A stretch of 64,000 bases of DNA from Anoplolepis gracilipes (lineage: Eukaryota; Arthropoda; Insecta; Hymenoptera; Formicidae): assembly GCF_047496725.1 (NCBI RefSeq), contig NC_132971.1, forward strand, positions 12,892,501 through 12,956,500, given 5' to 3'. The translations under genes and the position numbers were made by a program. Shown here in pieces: positions 11,953 to 25,629 of the stretch. The notes under the pieces are model-generated. The model was not told the DNA's origin and did not search any database. It saw only the letters and a program-made list of their open reading frames with translations. How positions within the stretch are numbered: the first letter of the stretch is position 1; each line of letters opens with the position of its first letter.

Positions 11953-14900
11953 GTAAGTAACAGCCAGACATTGTCAACGGCCGCGTAATAAGATCGTGTT
12001 CTATTATTAGAGATTGAGGAGAAAGCGTGGTTTACTTTTCGGGTCGGAGGCGCGGTCGCACGCCTTCATGCCCAACCAATCGCCTACAAGCTTTAGCTCT
12101 CCTTCTTTCACAGATGTTTTGCTCTTTGAAGGGCACAGGATATCGTTTCGTTAGTTCTCACTCGAAATAAATTGCGAATATCTGTGAAATCGACCTTGGG
12201 AATATTAATCTGTCCGTATTTGAAGAGAGGAGAGTCAAGGATAGCTGTGCGCTTTCTCGTCTAATATATATAACGGCGATATATATATGTAGCACGCGAT
12301 ATATTTGGCTACACATACCTTGTTTCTCTCTTTGAATTGCGTTGTAGTTTTATTAATACTCGTGATAATTAGTGTGAATAACTATTCGTGCTATTGACTA
12401 CGCTTATTACGTCAACAAAAATACTGTAGCAAAAACATAATTGGTGTAATTATCGCAGAGAAATAATCATCTGCTAAAACTTAGATGATAAAAATCTCCT
12501 GCATGTAAATATGTATTAATCATATATTTTTTATATATACATATGTATATATATCTTATATGTGTAAATATAAATTAAGTTCATATATATATATATATTT
12601 TTTTTTGTTTTCCGCTTTTACTTCTCAATTTAAAAATTTATATTAATTATTTTGTCAATGCTAATTCTACATATTAATTCAGAATGAATGTTAATTATAT
12701 TGTTTTATGTATATGTATTTTTTAAGAATTTTTTGTGATGCACTCTTGCATTCTAATATATAATATATTACCAATATTAATTTTTTTAAATATATATACG
12801 TGTTTTAAATCCCCTAAATATTTTAATAATTATTATTAATATTTTAATAATTTAATAATTGCTTTAATTATTAATATTTTAATAATTGCTTTTATAGTTA
12901 AATAATTATTGTATATATATTATATGTTACTCTTTTTATTATTTAATTATAAAAGTAATTATAAAGTTATTTAGGCGATATAAAACACGACTTTCTCAGA
13001 GCTCTACAAATGAAAACACATGACATTATGTGTTTAAAATTTATTAATATAACAGAATTTGGTCCCATTTAATTTAGTAAATTTTGAGAGCAAACAAGAC
13101 AAATGCTTCACACAGTATCACGCACAACATATTATATACGTATTATATATCGTTAGATGTTTCTTCCTCACTTGTAACAGTGTGAATAAAAGAAAGAGCA
13201 GCAACACACAGGATGTAATTGATAGTTTGAAAAAGGAAAACTGAAAAGAGAAAGAGTACAGCTAAACAGTGCAGATGTGTTACACAAATTCTACAACATT
13301 GTTACACTTTCGAGTCATTTTGTTAAGAATTATTATGCATTTTTATTCGGGTGTCAGATATTTATTGTACCTGTCGTATGTTAAATCATTGAAAATTATA
13401 GTTTTATTAATTGATTTAATTTTAGCTGAATTACCTTATCTATAATATTAATTTTATGTTTCATATTTTATATTTATCAAACAGATTCCAAATTGTCATT
13501 TAATTTTGAATTCTGATACATGATTATCAAGATATGCTCGATCGAATAAGCTGTAGTATTCGAAATTTCGAGTATAAAAGCGTAAATAATACCAGTGTAC
13601 GCTATCTTGCATGATAAATATGGTAATCAACATGCATAGTATACAGTCAGCTATCAAATAGGACAATAAAAACTTTAGTGAAAAAATTTTGTCGAATAAC
13701 AATTTTATTATGTACTTTTTATACACCATATTACCGTATGACAGTTCTCAGTTTTGGATATATAATTTACAACAAATTATCTTGTCGACATTATTGTTGT
13801 TCTTATGTATGTGTCAGAATAAAATTATTTACATAAATTATATAAATTTTATATTTTTTTTATTTTATATAAATTTAGGTATTTTATAAGAATGTTTATA
13901 TATAGATTTATTAGACAATTACTTAATTGATCCTTATAATTTATTAACTAATTTAGTTAATAAATTTTTATGAAGTACGAGCATTATTAATAAATAAAAA
14001 TCAAATTTATCTGTTGTGCGCAAATTTTAACTTTTGTTTAGAACTTTACTTTTTTTAGAACTTTTATATTCGTAAATTTAATCAGCTTGCGAGTGTCATT
14101 ATTAATACATATTTATTCTACACTATAATGCGTGAATAGAGTAATAAATAGAATGTAAAAATGTAAAACCTTGTTAAATTCTTATACTTACTTCACTTCG
14201 TACAACTTTATCAAATACATATTAGTTATGTAAAAATTTGTTCTATATAATTATATTTTTTTTAACGCGCTGAATCACCTTTGTTCGAAGCTTGTTGATG
14301 ATGATAAAAGAAATACTAACATAAAAAAAAACTATGATATATGACAAAAATGCGTTATGCAACCTATGGACGCAATGTGTTTGAAATTTAAATGAACTAC
14401 GGACATATATCCTCTCTAAAACGTAATATGTAAAATATAATGATGTCAATTCATTACAGTTATGTCAAATGTGTCAAAATGTCTATATAATATAATGACA
14501 TATAGCATACAATGAATCATATAATTTCTTGAATGAAATATTTTGAAAAGAAATACTAAAAAATAATAATATTAGCATATGAAATATTAAAAAAATGATA
14601 ATATTAGCGCATCATGTAAAAATTAATATATTTGTATGAATTATTGTAAATGATAAATTATATAAATTATAATTTATCATAAACGAATGAAGTTTATGAT
14701 AAATTATAGTGATTTAAAGATGAATGGTTACAATATAATAATATTTTTAAATATAAAATGAAAAAATTATACAACTAAAATAGTAAACGTAACAGAAAAA
14801 ATCTAAATTTGATGTTTACAATTTTTAACATTTTGGAACCATTTGTATTATTTTGCTATTAAAATATTTATTAAATTTATTAGGCGAAATTTTGCTATAT

Positions 14901-15162
14901 TAATAAAATTTACACGTGTAAAATGTTGCGTGTTTTTATTTCCGTAGCCTTTGAAGAATTTTGCGTTTAAATAGTCTGAATATTTTTATAATTGTTTTTT
15001 AAGTAACAAGAATATTTTGATGTAAATATCAGTAAATATCAAAATTTGCATACATTTTCATATTTTCAGAAGTTTGAAACTAATATCTCTGTAAGGCTAT
15101 TTTCAAAAAACTTTGATTTATGAGTATATTAAAGAAAAAAGCTAATATAGTTATACCTCGAG

Positions 15163-15166
<4 letters not shown>

Positions 15167-15202
<36 letters not shown>
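15167..15202. repeat. Poly-A tract (36 A)
   Basis: An uninterrupted run of 36 A. It could be the tail of a retroposed sequence, but no retroelement body or target duplication was recognised next to it. Confidence 0.9.
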
Positions 15203-15203
<1 letters not shown>

Positions 15204-16797
15204 GTGTGACAAGAATAATATTTCAATAACATATATAACATTTAAAATATATATATATATAATATACAAAATATATACATGTTAGATGTAAAATAATATA
15301 ACAATATCAATTTTATTTTAAGTAACATTTAACATAATTGACATATTAAAGCAAAATTTTAAAGAAATAACGGGTTAATTGGAGAGAATGTGTGATGTAT
15401 GTTTGGCTACAATTTGGCTATCCGCCCACGTATTTGAGACCTGTATCTTAAAATATCTGAACTGTTGAACGTGTTGGTTTTTTCGAGTCAAAGTCCATTT
15501 CTTGAATCAAGATGTCCTGTTTCTGTAAAATCGTTTTGTGAAATATTTGTAACCTAACGATATACACGCATATACAAAAGTCAATTGATATTTACTGTTC
15601 TTTGAACTTATTTAGAATGTAAACAACTCATGTAAGTAAAGAAATGGTCATTTAAAACAAGGAAGAGAAATATATGTAATATTTATTAGGTAAAAAATTA
15701 TAGTAAAAATCAATCGTATATTAAATAAAAAAATAAGAGATTTAACGTGCCAATTTAGAAAAATCATGCAATTTAAAAAAAATTAATGCATAAATGCATT
15801 TAATCGATATAATTAACTAATAAACTTAACTTGTTTTATTTTCTTTTTCGTTGATAATTAATTGTCACTGACTTTTACTCTAGTGTATTTTATAGATATA
15901 AAATAAGTACAGAAATTTTAACATATACTATTTTCAAAAGTTTTACACAAAGATTTTATTATATTCTCATTTAATATTGTAGAGTGTAGAAAATAACGAA
16001 ATGTAAAAAGAAATATCTTAGATAAGGAAAAAAAACAAAATGTCTTTAATATAATAAAAACACAAAATTTACAAAATTTTTCGCTAATAACACTAGATAG
16101 TCTTAAATAAATTATATAGTTTATATAAAGTTTATTCAAACGAGCTATTTATTTATCTACATCAATGCTTTTATTGTTAAATAATACTTTAGTGTTAAAT
16201 TGCAATATAATAATCGACATTTGTCAATTGTAGTGTTTTCTGAGGAATTAAAAAATATATAGTATATTATTATTATAAGTATTCAATAGGTTTGAAAAAA
16301 AATATTTGTAAAATTTTTATGAAACTTTGTTTTTTGTACTTTGCTCGAATAAATATTTAAGTTAAAGTATAGTCGCAATATATTGCAGCTCGGATTTCAC
16401 ACATTATTATGCCGGACTGCATGATACAACAAAATAAATGTCGTAATCTTTACAAGATATTCATTGATATCGAATTCTTTATATTATGTTATTATTATTA
16501 TGATTTCCTTAATTACATATATTATCATAAATAATAATGAATTAATAATGTCTCATTAAAACTATAAAAGAGCTGAACATTATTCGGATATATTTAAGCA
16601 GTCAATTCTATTAATTTAAATATTATAAAATAACATATATATTTATTTAAATACTAAAATATTTATTTAAATAATAAAATTATCTCAGATATTTATTAAA
16701 AAAAAATATAAAATTTTCTTTTTCACATCTTCCAAAGAGCAAAAAAGTTATAACAAAATAATTATTTTTTTAAGTTGATATATTTATATTTATCATA

Positions 16798-16907
16798 TAT
16801 TATATATTATAATATTATATTATAATATTATATTATATTATAATATTATATTATATTATAATATTATATTATATTATAATATTATATTATATTATATATG
16901 TTATGTA
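16798..16907. repeat. AT-only minisatellite, 18-bp period
   Basis: The unit AATATTATATTATATTAT is repeated about four times head to tail, with shorter AT variants on each side. Each unit is nearly self-complementary, so the tract can form cruciforms or unwind easily. Confidence 0.8.
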
Positions 16908-17764
16908 TATCATATGTATGTATCTTTATAGAAAAACAAAAATATTAAGTTTGTGTTTTAAAGGCAATCTCGAAATGTCAGTCGAAGATTATATTGCACA
17001 ATATGGACTAGTCTATATTAATAGTGAATATTAATGAAATAGCAGTTATATATTAGAAAGGTTATTGTTAGTATAAATTCTCTTTTCAGTTTACCAAACA
17101 TGTTTAAAATATGCTTTCATCTTATAATAAAAATAAATAATGATGAATGTTTCAGAATATATAATAATAAGTGTTATGAATAATATGATATAATTCAGCA
17201 AGTAATAAAGTCTTATACATTATCTTACAATTATGAATCTTTTATTGTGTGTATATATATATATATATTAAATTTATTTTTTTTAATATTTACATGATAT
17301 TACTTAGTTTTTGAGATTCTACAATTTTGATGTGTACAATTTAATAATTTAAATACATTTTTCAGATTGACTTATACATTAACTCTAAAGATATTTACTC
17401 TATACATATTTTTTTATTTTTTATTTTTTATGACTATACCAACTTTAATCGTTAATTAGCAGAGCCACTATTTTCTTCGAATTGGTTGGAGCAACAAAAT
17501 CGCAAATTAAACAAAAAAAGTAATAAAAGAGCATTCAATTTATATATAAGTTTGTTTGATTATACTAAAGTGATTGTGTCAGCTTAATAAACATTTATAC
17601 ATTAAGTGATTTTATAAGCTACAATAAAGCTATATAAAGTGAAATATAAAATGTAATCGATATATCGTGTATATTGACTAATAGATAAAATGTTGATCAT
17701 TGAATGACGATTATTCATTTTTTTTTAACTTATGTATATGTGTTTGTTAGTACTATCTATCTTC

Positions 17765-18313
17765 AATGAATTAAGTTTTCAATACAGAAAATGATAGTTT
17801 TGTTTGTAATTAAAGATATAAAAAATGCAATTTGATGAAAACATGACTATTATTTGAGTTTAAAAGAAAAAGTTTAAGATAAAAAATAATATGATTTGAT
17901 TTAAAGCCGCTACTCACGACCCAATCTGCAGGGTCCGATTTGCAGGGACGGTCGTGTATAGACTTGCTAGACGACTCGATTTATAATTTTTGTATTATTC
18001 TTATCTAATTACTTTGCAAATCGGGTCGTGAGTAGCGGGTTTTAACATCGCTTGCAGTTGTTTATAGCGATTTTTCTTTGTTTTTAATTGCGGTATTTTT
18101 CGACAAGGCTGACACAACTAGAAATGAAAAGGAAATCTTGACAATTACAAATGATCACTAAATCAAGTTACATTAATTACATTAATTGTATTATCTTAAA
18201 ATTAAATCTAAAATCTAAAAAATTATAATTTTTTTCAAAATTCCATATGTTTTTATGACTGACAAAATTATTCAACGACTAAAAACATTTTCTGTATTGA
18301 AAACTTAATTTAT
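17765..18313. mobile_element. TIR element interrupted by a nested MITE
   Basis: A 31-base arm at 17765-17795 (containing TTAAGTTTTCAATACAGAAA) is matched by its reverse complement at 18283-18313. The two arms bracket about 490 bases that include the complete smaller inverted-repeat element at 17905-18043. The simplest reading is an older non-autonomous element into which a second one inserted. No coding capacity is present, and the outer boundary beyond the 31-base arms is uncertain. Confidence 0.6.
17905..18043. mobile_element. Short MITE, ~26-bp TIRs, about 140 bp
   Basis: The left end reads CCGCTACTCACGACCCAATC and the right end is its near-exact reverse complement (GGGTCGTGAGTAGCGGG). 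The flanks TTTAAA and TTTTAA suggest a short A/T target duplication. No ORF is present. The class is not clear from the sequence alone. Confidence 0.8.
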
Positions 18314-21300
18314 TAAAAGCTATGTACCAAGTTCAATCGTTAAGCTCAGTTGGCTATTCTAGATTATTAGAAACACGAAAACTTGCATGTTACACAATTT
18401 ATTTTTAATATAGAGTAATAATCTTCTATTTCATTTTGATGTTCCTTATAATGTTCTTCAGTATATACAGTTAGTTGATGATTTTATTGTTGTTATTTTT
18501 TACTGTTATTAATTAAATTTTTACTAATTTCTATAGTCAATACAATTATATACATGTGCGGAAATATATCGTAGACAATTCCAAATATATAGTCTAAAAA
18601 CTACAATTTTAGCGTAAAACTTTACATTTATTTTTATTATTGTGACTTTAAGTGATAAAATAATAAAAATAACATACAAATTAATTAAAAACTACATGAA
18701 AGAGTAGTTATAATAACTTGTAAGAAATATTGATGGGATATTTTAAAGTCCATAATTAGTTAAAGATTTATTTTAACTTTTCTTAGAATATTAAATTGAT
18801 TTTTAAACATGTTTTGAAATATTGTCTGAAATGATTGTTAATATGTTAAAAGCACTCAAAATAATATTCCATTTCTACATTTATATGTAACACATGAAAA
18901 TATTATAAAAATAATAACATATCAGCTGTATGTTAATTTTACATTGAAATAGTAATCAAAACATGGTAACACAAGAAAATTTTAACGGCGCACAATTTTT
19001 TACTGTATACATATTTCATTTCAGTTTTTTGCAAGCAAATGTAGATAACTTTCAGCCCATAGAAATATATGTAAATATGTAAAAAAAAGCAATAATGACG
19101 TAAAAATAATTAAATTCACAATGCTATTTTGTATTATATTAACTTAAAACGTGCTGCTATTCATAGCTACATACTCCCACTAAAGCCACAGCTTTTCGAA
19201 TGACGTATAACAGAGTCCGGTTCTTTATACATAATTAACACATATATATACGTTGATCGTATCTATGTGACGGTCAAAGTCCAACATAGCAGCAAAAGTG
19301 CTGAGATACTAGTTATAAGACAGAATCCGGCCTTGGATAGGTGAATTTGATTTAAAACATTACAAATTTTCTTTTTATATTGATGGCTTAGGAATTTATA
19401 AATTTAATCATTTAATTTTTATGTGTATCATCTTTTCATTTAGATAATTTAATTAATATCTATATTTAAATCTAAATTTATGTTTCTGTTTTGATTACTA
19501 AATTGTCTGTACTACATATTATTAGACAAACTTTATATAATTTCTTTATACAGAAATCACATTATTTTATATAAATATTTAAAATTTTTAATTCTTAAAT
19601 ATTTCAAATTCAAAAATTTTTTTTTAATTTTCTGAAATTTTTTCTAAACTCTTCAATTTTTAATCGTACTATACTTATAATAATGATACATAATCTTATA
19701 ATAATGATACAAGAGAATTTTTTTGTTAGAATTTTTTTTTATTTACTAATCCATATACGTAACATTTAATTATAACATATCTTTAGTATTTTCATCTGTG
19801 TGAAACATGATATTTTAAGTTATGATTAGACAGCACATATTGCGATTGCATTATGTGCCATTATGTCTAGCGAGATTTGGTATTGCGAAAAGTTATTATG
19901 TCTTGGTGCGTGCAAAGAGTGTTGCGCTATCATGTAGAAAGTAGCTCTGTCATACTTCTCTCGATATCTCCGTTCCTCGTCTCCGTAATAAACTTGAAGG
20001 CCGCACTATGCCACGTATTTATCATTTATTTTGGTTAAAGATTTATTGTGACATAATTAAAACACGTAAATAAGTTTCGTTATATTGGTTACAAATAATA
20101 ATTTAACTAATAATAAAACAATACATTAGATTGATAATATGTCGTACAAAGATAAATTCAAAAATAATATGTTTAGTCTATACGTATAAGTTAGTCTAAC
20201 TAATTTATAGCATCTCATTTTGAAATAAAAATATTTTACGGATCAAATCACCGAGAAGAAATCGATTTATAAAGTGGAATTTTAATATAAATAAAATTTT
20301 ATTTGCTTAATATTTTATAATTTTTATTAATATTAAATTATGCAATGTAATATAATGAGTTAGGATCATTTAAGTTGTGTTGAAAGCGAACGGCTATATT
20401 TTCCTTCCTCGATTTTGGTGATCATTTAATCGACTAGAGTTCTGTAGCTGAAATCTGTGACTTTTATTTGAGTTTTTGTACAAGTTAATTTACAAATGTT
20501 AAAATGAACACGCTGAGCATCGAAGAAAAAGTGTTTCTTGAATACTTTTACAGTAGAAAACTATATTGAGGCGTATCATGGATTCGTAGTAAATATTGGT
20601 CTAAAAAAATTTTAAACGAAACTACACTTATAAATATGTTTTTGATACTTTTTATCCTCTCTTTCCTGAAATTGGACCATAATCCCTACACATTAAGCTG
20701 AATATTTAAGATTTTATTTATTTTTTAAATAAACAAGTAAAATAAATAAAAATAAATTTTTTTTTTAATTTTAATAAAAAAATTTTTTTAATTAAAAATA
20801 TAATTATTTATTTTTTTATTTGTATTTTAATTGCATAAATTAAAGAAAGAGATATGTTCTTGATCTCGATTTCAGTTCTTACCAGTTGCATTTTGTTGGT
20901 TAAATTCCAACTTTCAATGTATAATTACCATTTTAATCGCCATTTAGTGTGAGACGGACTTTAAGACCATTGCACAATGAAATAATCTTACTGTAGAAAT
21001 TGCGAAGACTAATTATTTCTTAGCGACGAGCACATAAGTATTTGTATCTACGAACAAGTGACGTCAGATATGCGATATTATGTTGATTATATATAATAGT
21101 GCGATAAGCTAGCGATATACGTCTTCATTATTGCTGAAACAGATAAACAAGAAGTAAGACTTTATCGCGAAGACGTCAATGAAATTCTTTATTTCTTATA
21201 AGAAGTAATTATTTTCTATATCGATAATACTTTTGCATTAATTGCATAAAATGATAATGTACTTTGAATTTGTTTCTAAATGATATAGGAATATCACAAT

Positions 21301-21789
21301 CATTTCTGACGTAGAGATTCATATTTTTATTTCCTAAGAGCAGTTGAATGAAAGAATGATTTTCAATGCATGTTGACTTTGGCAGTTTTGCTATCTGAAA
21401 CTAGAATAATATTACGATAAACAAAATATTAAAACTATAAGAAGGAAAATCTAACAGTTTAAACGTTAAAAACAATTTGAAAGAAAATATATAATATTTA
21501 TTTAATATTACATATAAAATAATATTTATTACATAGGGAATAATCAGTTTTTGTTCGTTTTTTTACACGCCTAACTTTAATTTTAATATTTTATTTAAAT
21601 AAAATAAACTAATAATATCTAATTGTAAAATTCTAAATAATATATATATGTAACTTAATTCAATTAAATATTATAAAGGATTGAATAATAAAAATTGAAT
21701 CAGTTAAATACAAATTATAAGTTAGAGATTAAAATCGCTAATATTTAATTATAAACAACGGGTTAATTAAAACGACCTGACTAGCCAAA

Positions 21790-22110
21790 ATTATTCAATT
21801 TATTCACACGACGTTTCGACCATATGGTTGTGGTTCTTTTCAAGTGTGAACGTAAATTAAGAAAGAGAAGAACTCAGTCAAGAAACTCAGTTTCGTTTAA
21901 AAACTCATGCTGACGTGTCTCGTTGTTTGTGTTTATCTCAAATTTAATAACCGTTGATTTTAACTAAGTGACATATTTAATTGTTCCACAATTAAGTTCT
22001 ACTTTTAAACATGTCCCATTGGATTCTTTCTTCTCTTTCTTAATTTACGTTCACACTTGAAAAGGACCACAACCATATGGTCGAAACGTCTTGTGAATAA
22101 ATTGAATAAT
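21790..22110. mobile_element. Foldback with ~80-bp near-identical arms (Penelope/DIRS-type phrase)
   Basis: Arms 21790-21870 and 22031-22110 are almost perfect reverse complements over 80 bases. Each arm contains the phrase GACCACAACCATATGGTCGA followed by AACGTC, with at most one mismatch. It resembles the 'pair-loop-pair then GAAAC' end sequence that I recall from arthropod Penelope-like and related retroelements, where it belongs to hammerhead-ribozyme-like folds. About 160 bases of unique AT-rich sequence separate the arms. No reverse-transcriptase frame is present. Confidence 0.7.
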
Positions 22111-22340
22111 TAAAATTAAATACAAATATTTAATTTTAAAATTTAATTGTCTGTTGCCGACTATCTACTTAAATATTGAATAGGTTTTAAGTCAGTTGGT
22201 CGTAATGCTGTTCTCAGTACTTTATATTAACAATTAATTTAATACTTCGCTTCAAAACTGCTCACTATTACGATACATCATTTTACGCAAAAATTTTGTG
22301 CGACCTATTTCATTGTTAGTTATCTTAGTTCACTTTACAG

Positions 22341-22408
22341 ATTGAATTTCCGGCTGACCATAATGGTTCCGGCGGAACTTACATCATGTTCTTTAAAACG
22401 ATATATAG
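22341..22408 (+). other. Possible orphan exon-like segment
   Basis: A TTTACAG acceptor is followed by 22 open codons (starting IEFPADHNGSGGTYIMFF) and an AG|GTAACC donor-like site; translation past the donor stops at once. Composition is coding-like, but no neighbouring exon was found and the peptide is not recognised. A fragment of a decayed gene or chance are alternatives. Confidence 0.2.
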
Positions 22409-22850
22409 GTAACCTTGCAATCAGCCGCCGTATGAATCGGGTATTATTAGTGTATCATGGATTTTTGCAAAAAAGTATTATAGAAATTCTGCCCAACGAG
22501 AACGAAATCGTTATATGTTTACTAACACTTAGAAATTAGTAACATATCTATGTTTCTTTTTACTAAGTGCTGAAAAATGGTCAATTAATTCTTATTATCA
22601 TCATTAATCATGAATAATGACAAACTTATTATTGATAAATTAAGTGAATACGTTAAGAAGGCGGATGTACAGAGTTTGTTTGTTCGATTTGTGTAATCTA
22701 TTTTGAGATTATCGAGAGAAAGCAATAGTCATATTTGGAGTAAACTCACGAAGAGAAGTAATCATAATGTGTCGTTGTCTTTGTTCGATAAGAGAAAAAT
22801 TATTTTTGAACGAGACGATTTATCATTTGTTACAAGTGCGTACTTATAGC

Positions 22851-22974
22851 CAGTCAGACTACGCATTGAAGATTGGAGATTGAAATTTAACTAATCCAGA
22901 TAAAAAGAATTAAATTTTTTTTTGTCCTCAAATTTTAATCTTTAATCATTCAATACATAGTTGAACTTTAATCG
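22851..22974. mobile_element. Small foldback MITE, family A copy 2
   Basis: The left arm (CAGACTACGCATTGAAGATT and onward) matches the arm of the element at 3727-3856, and the right arm (about 22920-22974) is a diverged reverse complement. It is older than copy 1, judging by the greater mismatch between arms. Confidence 0.7.
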
Positions 22975-23634
22975 TGATCGATTTGGAGAGATTGTTTTTA
23001 TATACTTGATAAAAATAATATAAGTACAAATATATTGTATATCCTATATCCTATTGCATTAAATTAATTATTTATTTCAAATATTGTATGCGATAAAAAG
23101 CTATTATTGTTTGAATAATTTATTAAATATCAAAATGCATTAAATATATTTAAATTTAATATTTTTAATTAATTAATTAATTCATTAAATTCAAATTTTC
23201 GCGAACTGTCACGTGAAATTAAATATTGATAATCCATTAAATATCATATTTATATTTATATATTATATATTATATTGTATGTATAAACTTCAAATGTTTA
23301 ATCCTCAATTTAGATAATATAATAGATATATTATATACATATGAGTTTTATAAAAATAAATAAATTTTATAATTAAAATTAAATTAATCCAATTTTGCGA
23401 TAAATAAGGTATGAAATATTTTGGATATACATTTAAAATTAATTTTTTACTCATATATAAAACTACGTGGATTTTAATAACATTGTCACTAAAGCCTTTT
23501 TACGCTTAAAAACAAGAAGACAAACAAATAAACATGAATGTTTATTTATGCTGCAAATAATAGATGTAAAATTATGTATACCACAACAATTATGAGTCTA
23601 GGATATGTAAATATATGTTATAATACATGTACAT

Positions 23635-24171
23635 ACAGTCTGTCTAATAAGAGCGTAATCGGTAAAACTTTTATCTGGAAATTATTACATTAAAAACTCT
23701 TAAATAATAGATTCTTTTCTGTACATTGCATTATTGATAAAGATTCAATTACTCTAGCTGGCTTGGTGAAAAAACATTTAAATTTGTTACATACGTAGTA
23801 TGTATATTTAAATACATCAAATGATAAATTGACTGTTATTATTACCCGATGCAAATTCAATTGAAAACATCTGAGAAAATATAAAACTAAAAAACTTCAT
23901 AGAAAAAAAGATGTAGAAACAATTAATTGAAAAAAATTAATTCGACAGATTTTTTTATATAGAAAAATACTCTTCGAAAGTATGGTGTTAATTTCTTAAA
24001 AATTTGCCTTAAAAAATGTCAACAAAATGCCACAATTATTGATAACAATTAGATGACTTGTCAATATAAAAGCGTTCACTAATTAAATTTAAATTTAGTA
24101 TATGTGTAATTTTTTCATTTTATGGTAAACTTCAAAATTATATCGGTCACGTTCTTATTAGACAGGCTGTA
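23635..24171. mobile_element. Non-autonomous DNA element, ~28-bp TIRs, TA flanks
   Basis: The left end ACAGTCTGTCTAATAAGAG is mirrored on the right by CTTATTAGACAGGCTGT, both arms continuing for about 28 bases. TA lies directly outside the CAG/CTG ends, as expected for Tc1/mariner-type insertion. The 480-base interior has no transposase frame. Confidence 0.8.
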
Positions 24172-24241
24172 AAACAATTGCGTTTCTTTCTCTTTTTCTA
24201 TTTATTAACAAAATAGCATTATAAATTTTAAGATATATACA

Positions 24242-24249
<8 letters not shown>

Positions 24250-24287
<38 letters not shown>
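24250..24287. repeat. (TA)n microsatellite
   Basis: A nearly pure TA dinucleotide run. Confidence 0.9.
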
Positions 24288-24291
<4 letters not shown>

Positions 24292-25564
24292 ACATTTTTT
24301 TATTTTGTTTTTATTAAAATTATTGCTACCTTCTTAATAGAATGTGGCTAAAGAAAAAGAGGAAAAAATATAAATGTATTTAACCTTTGTAATCTTTAAT
24401 CAATCAAAATTTAAATGTATGTTAATTAAAAAAATTTATGCTATTCTTCGAGTTCCGAGAAGTTTAATCAGCTTTGATAACTACTACACAATCAATAATT
24501 TCATTTGCGTCGCGAGTATAGTAACTGAATTGCTATCAGCTGCAAACTTTGTTATATTTTTCTAATTAAAAAGAATTAAAAAAATTTTTAATATTTGTGT
24601 GAAACATCTGCAACGAAACGATACGAATTAAAGAATAAAAACAAGAAGAAACGATTACTAATATTACAGAATTTATTAACTCGTGTGTGATACTAACAAT
24701 AAAACAAATCAATTATATTATTTTAGCAGTTTTAATGTCCATAATTAAAAACAAAAAGAAAATTAAATAAATAGTAATATTATTTATGAAAATTGTGAAT
24801 AATATTATGAGTACGTTATTTTGTTATTTTATATCACATATTCAAAGAAAATACACATCAATTTTTATATGACGTTATATCATATTATTATTGTTTTATT
24901 CTAAGAAATTACACAATATACATTAGCAGGAAAATAATATTAAAATTGGGACTTACTTCTATTAGCACTTATATTAACATTTTATTAGTACTTATTCTGA
25001 AAAATATATACATATTGAAAGGGAAATCAACAAAACCAAGGATAAATATATTAATATTTATTTTTTTAAGATACTACAAATTAACATTTTAAAACTTTTT
25101 GTTTTCAAAACTGAAATAAAATTAAAAGGACTCGCTTTGACACAATCAATGAAAATCAAACGGCATCGTAGGAGATACTGAACGCCGTTTAGGAAAAAAA
25201 AAATTGCCAATGTACTTTCGAAGCGTAGGAGAGACATTGTACTCATTGGCTACGTTGCTAGTAAAGAAAGCTGTTTTGCAACTATTGTAAAATTCGAGAA
25301 GATGAAGATTGGTGTATACTCTTAGACTCAGCCAGGATTAAAAGCACATCAATCAAATTTATGATTTTTATAACAGTTGTAAAATAGCTTTTTCTGCTGA
25401 ATACAATCAAAGTATACGTTTCTTAGAGAACCATTTCGAAAAGCAGCCAAATTTAAATAAGATACGCCTGCTATGTTTTATTTATAGGTGCTGTGTTTTT
25501 ATATTCTTATTCTTTTATAGTGGTCCAGAATTATACTGGTCCAGAAATTTTTCAATACTATCAC

Positions 25565-25573
<9 letters not shown>

Positions 25574-25621
<48 letters not shown>
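25574..25621. repeat. (TA)n microsatellite
   Basis: A TA dinucleotide run of about 48 bases with a short AC interruption just to the left. Confidence 0.9.
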
Positions 25622-25629
<8 letters not shown>

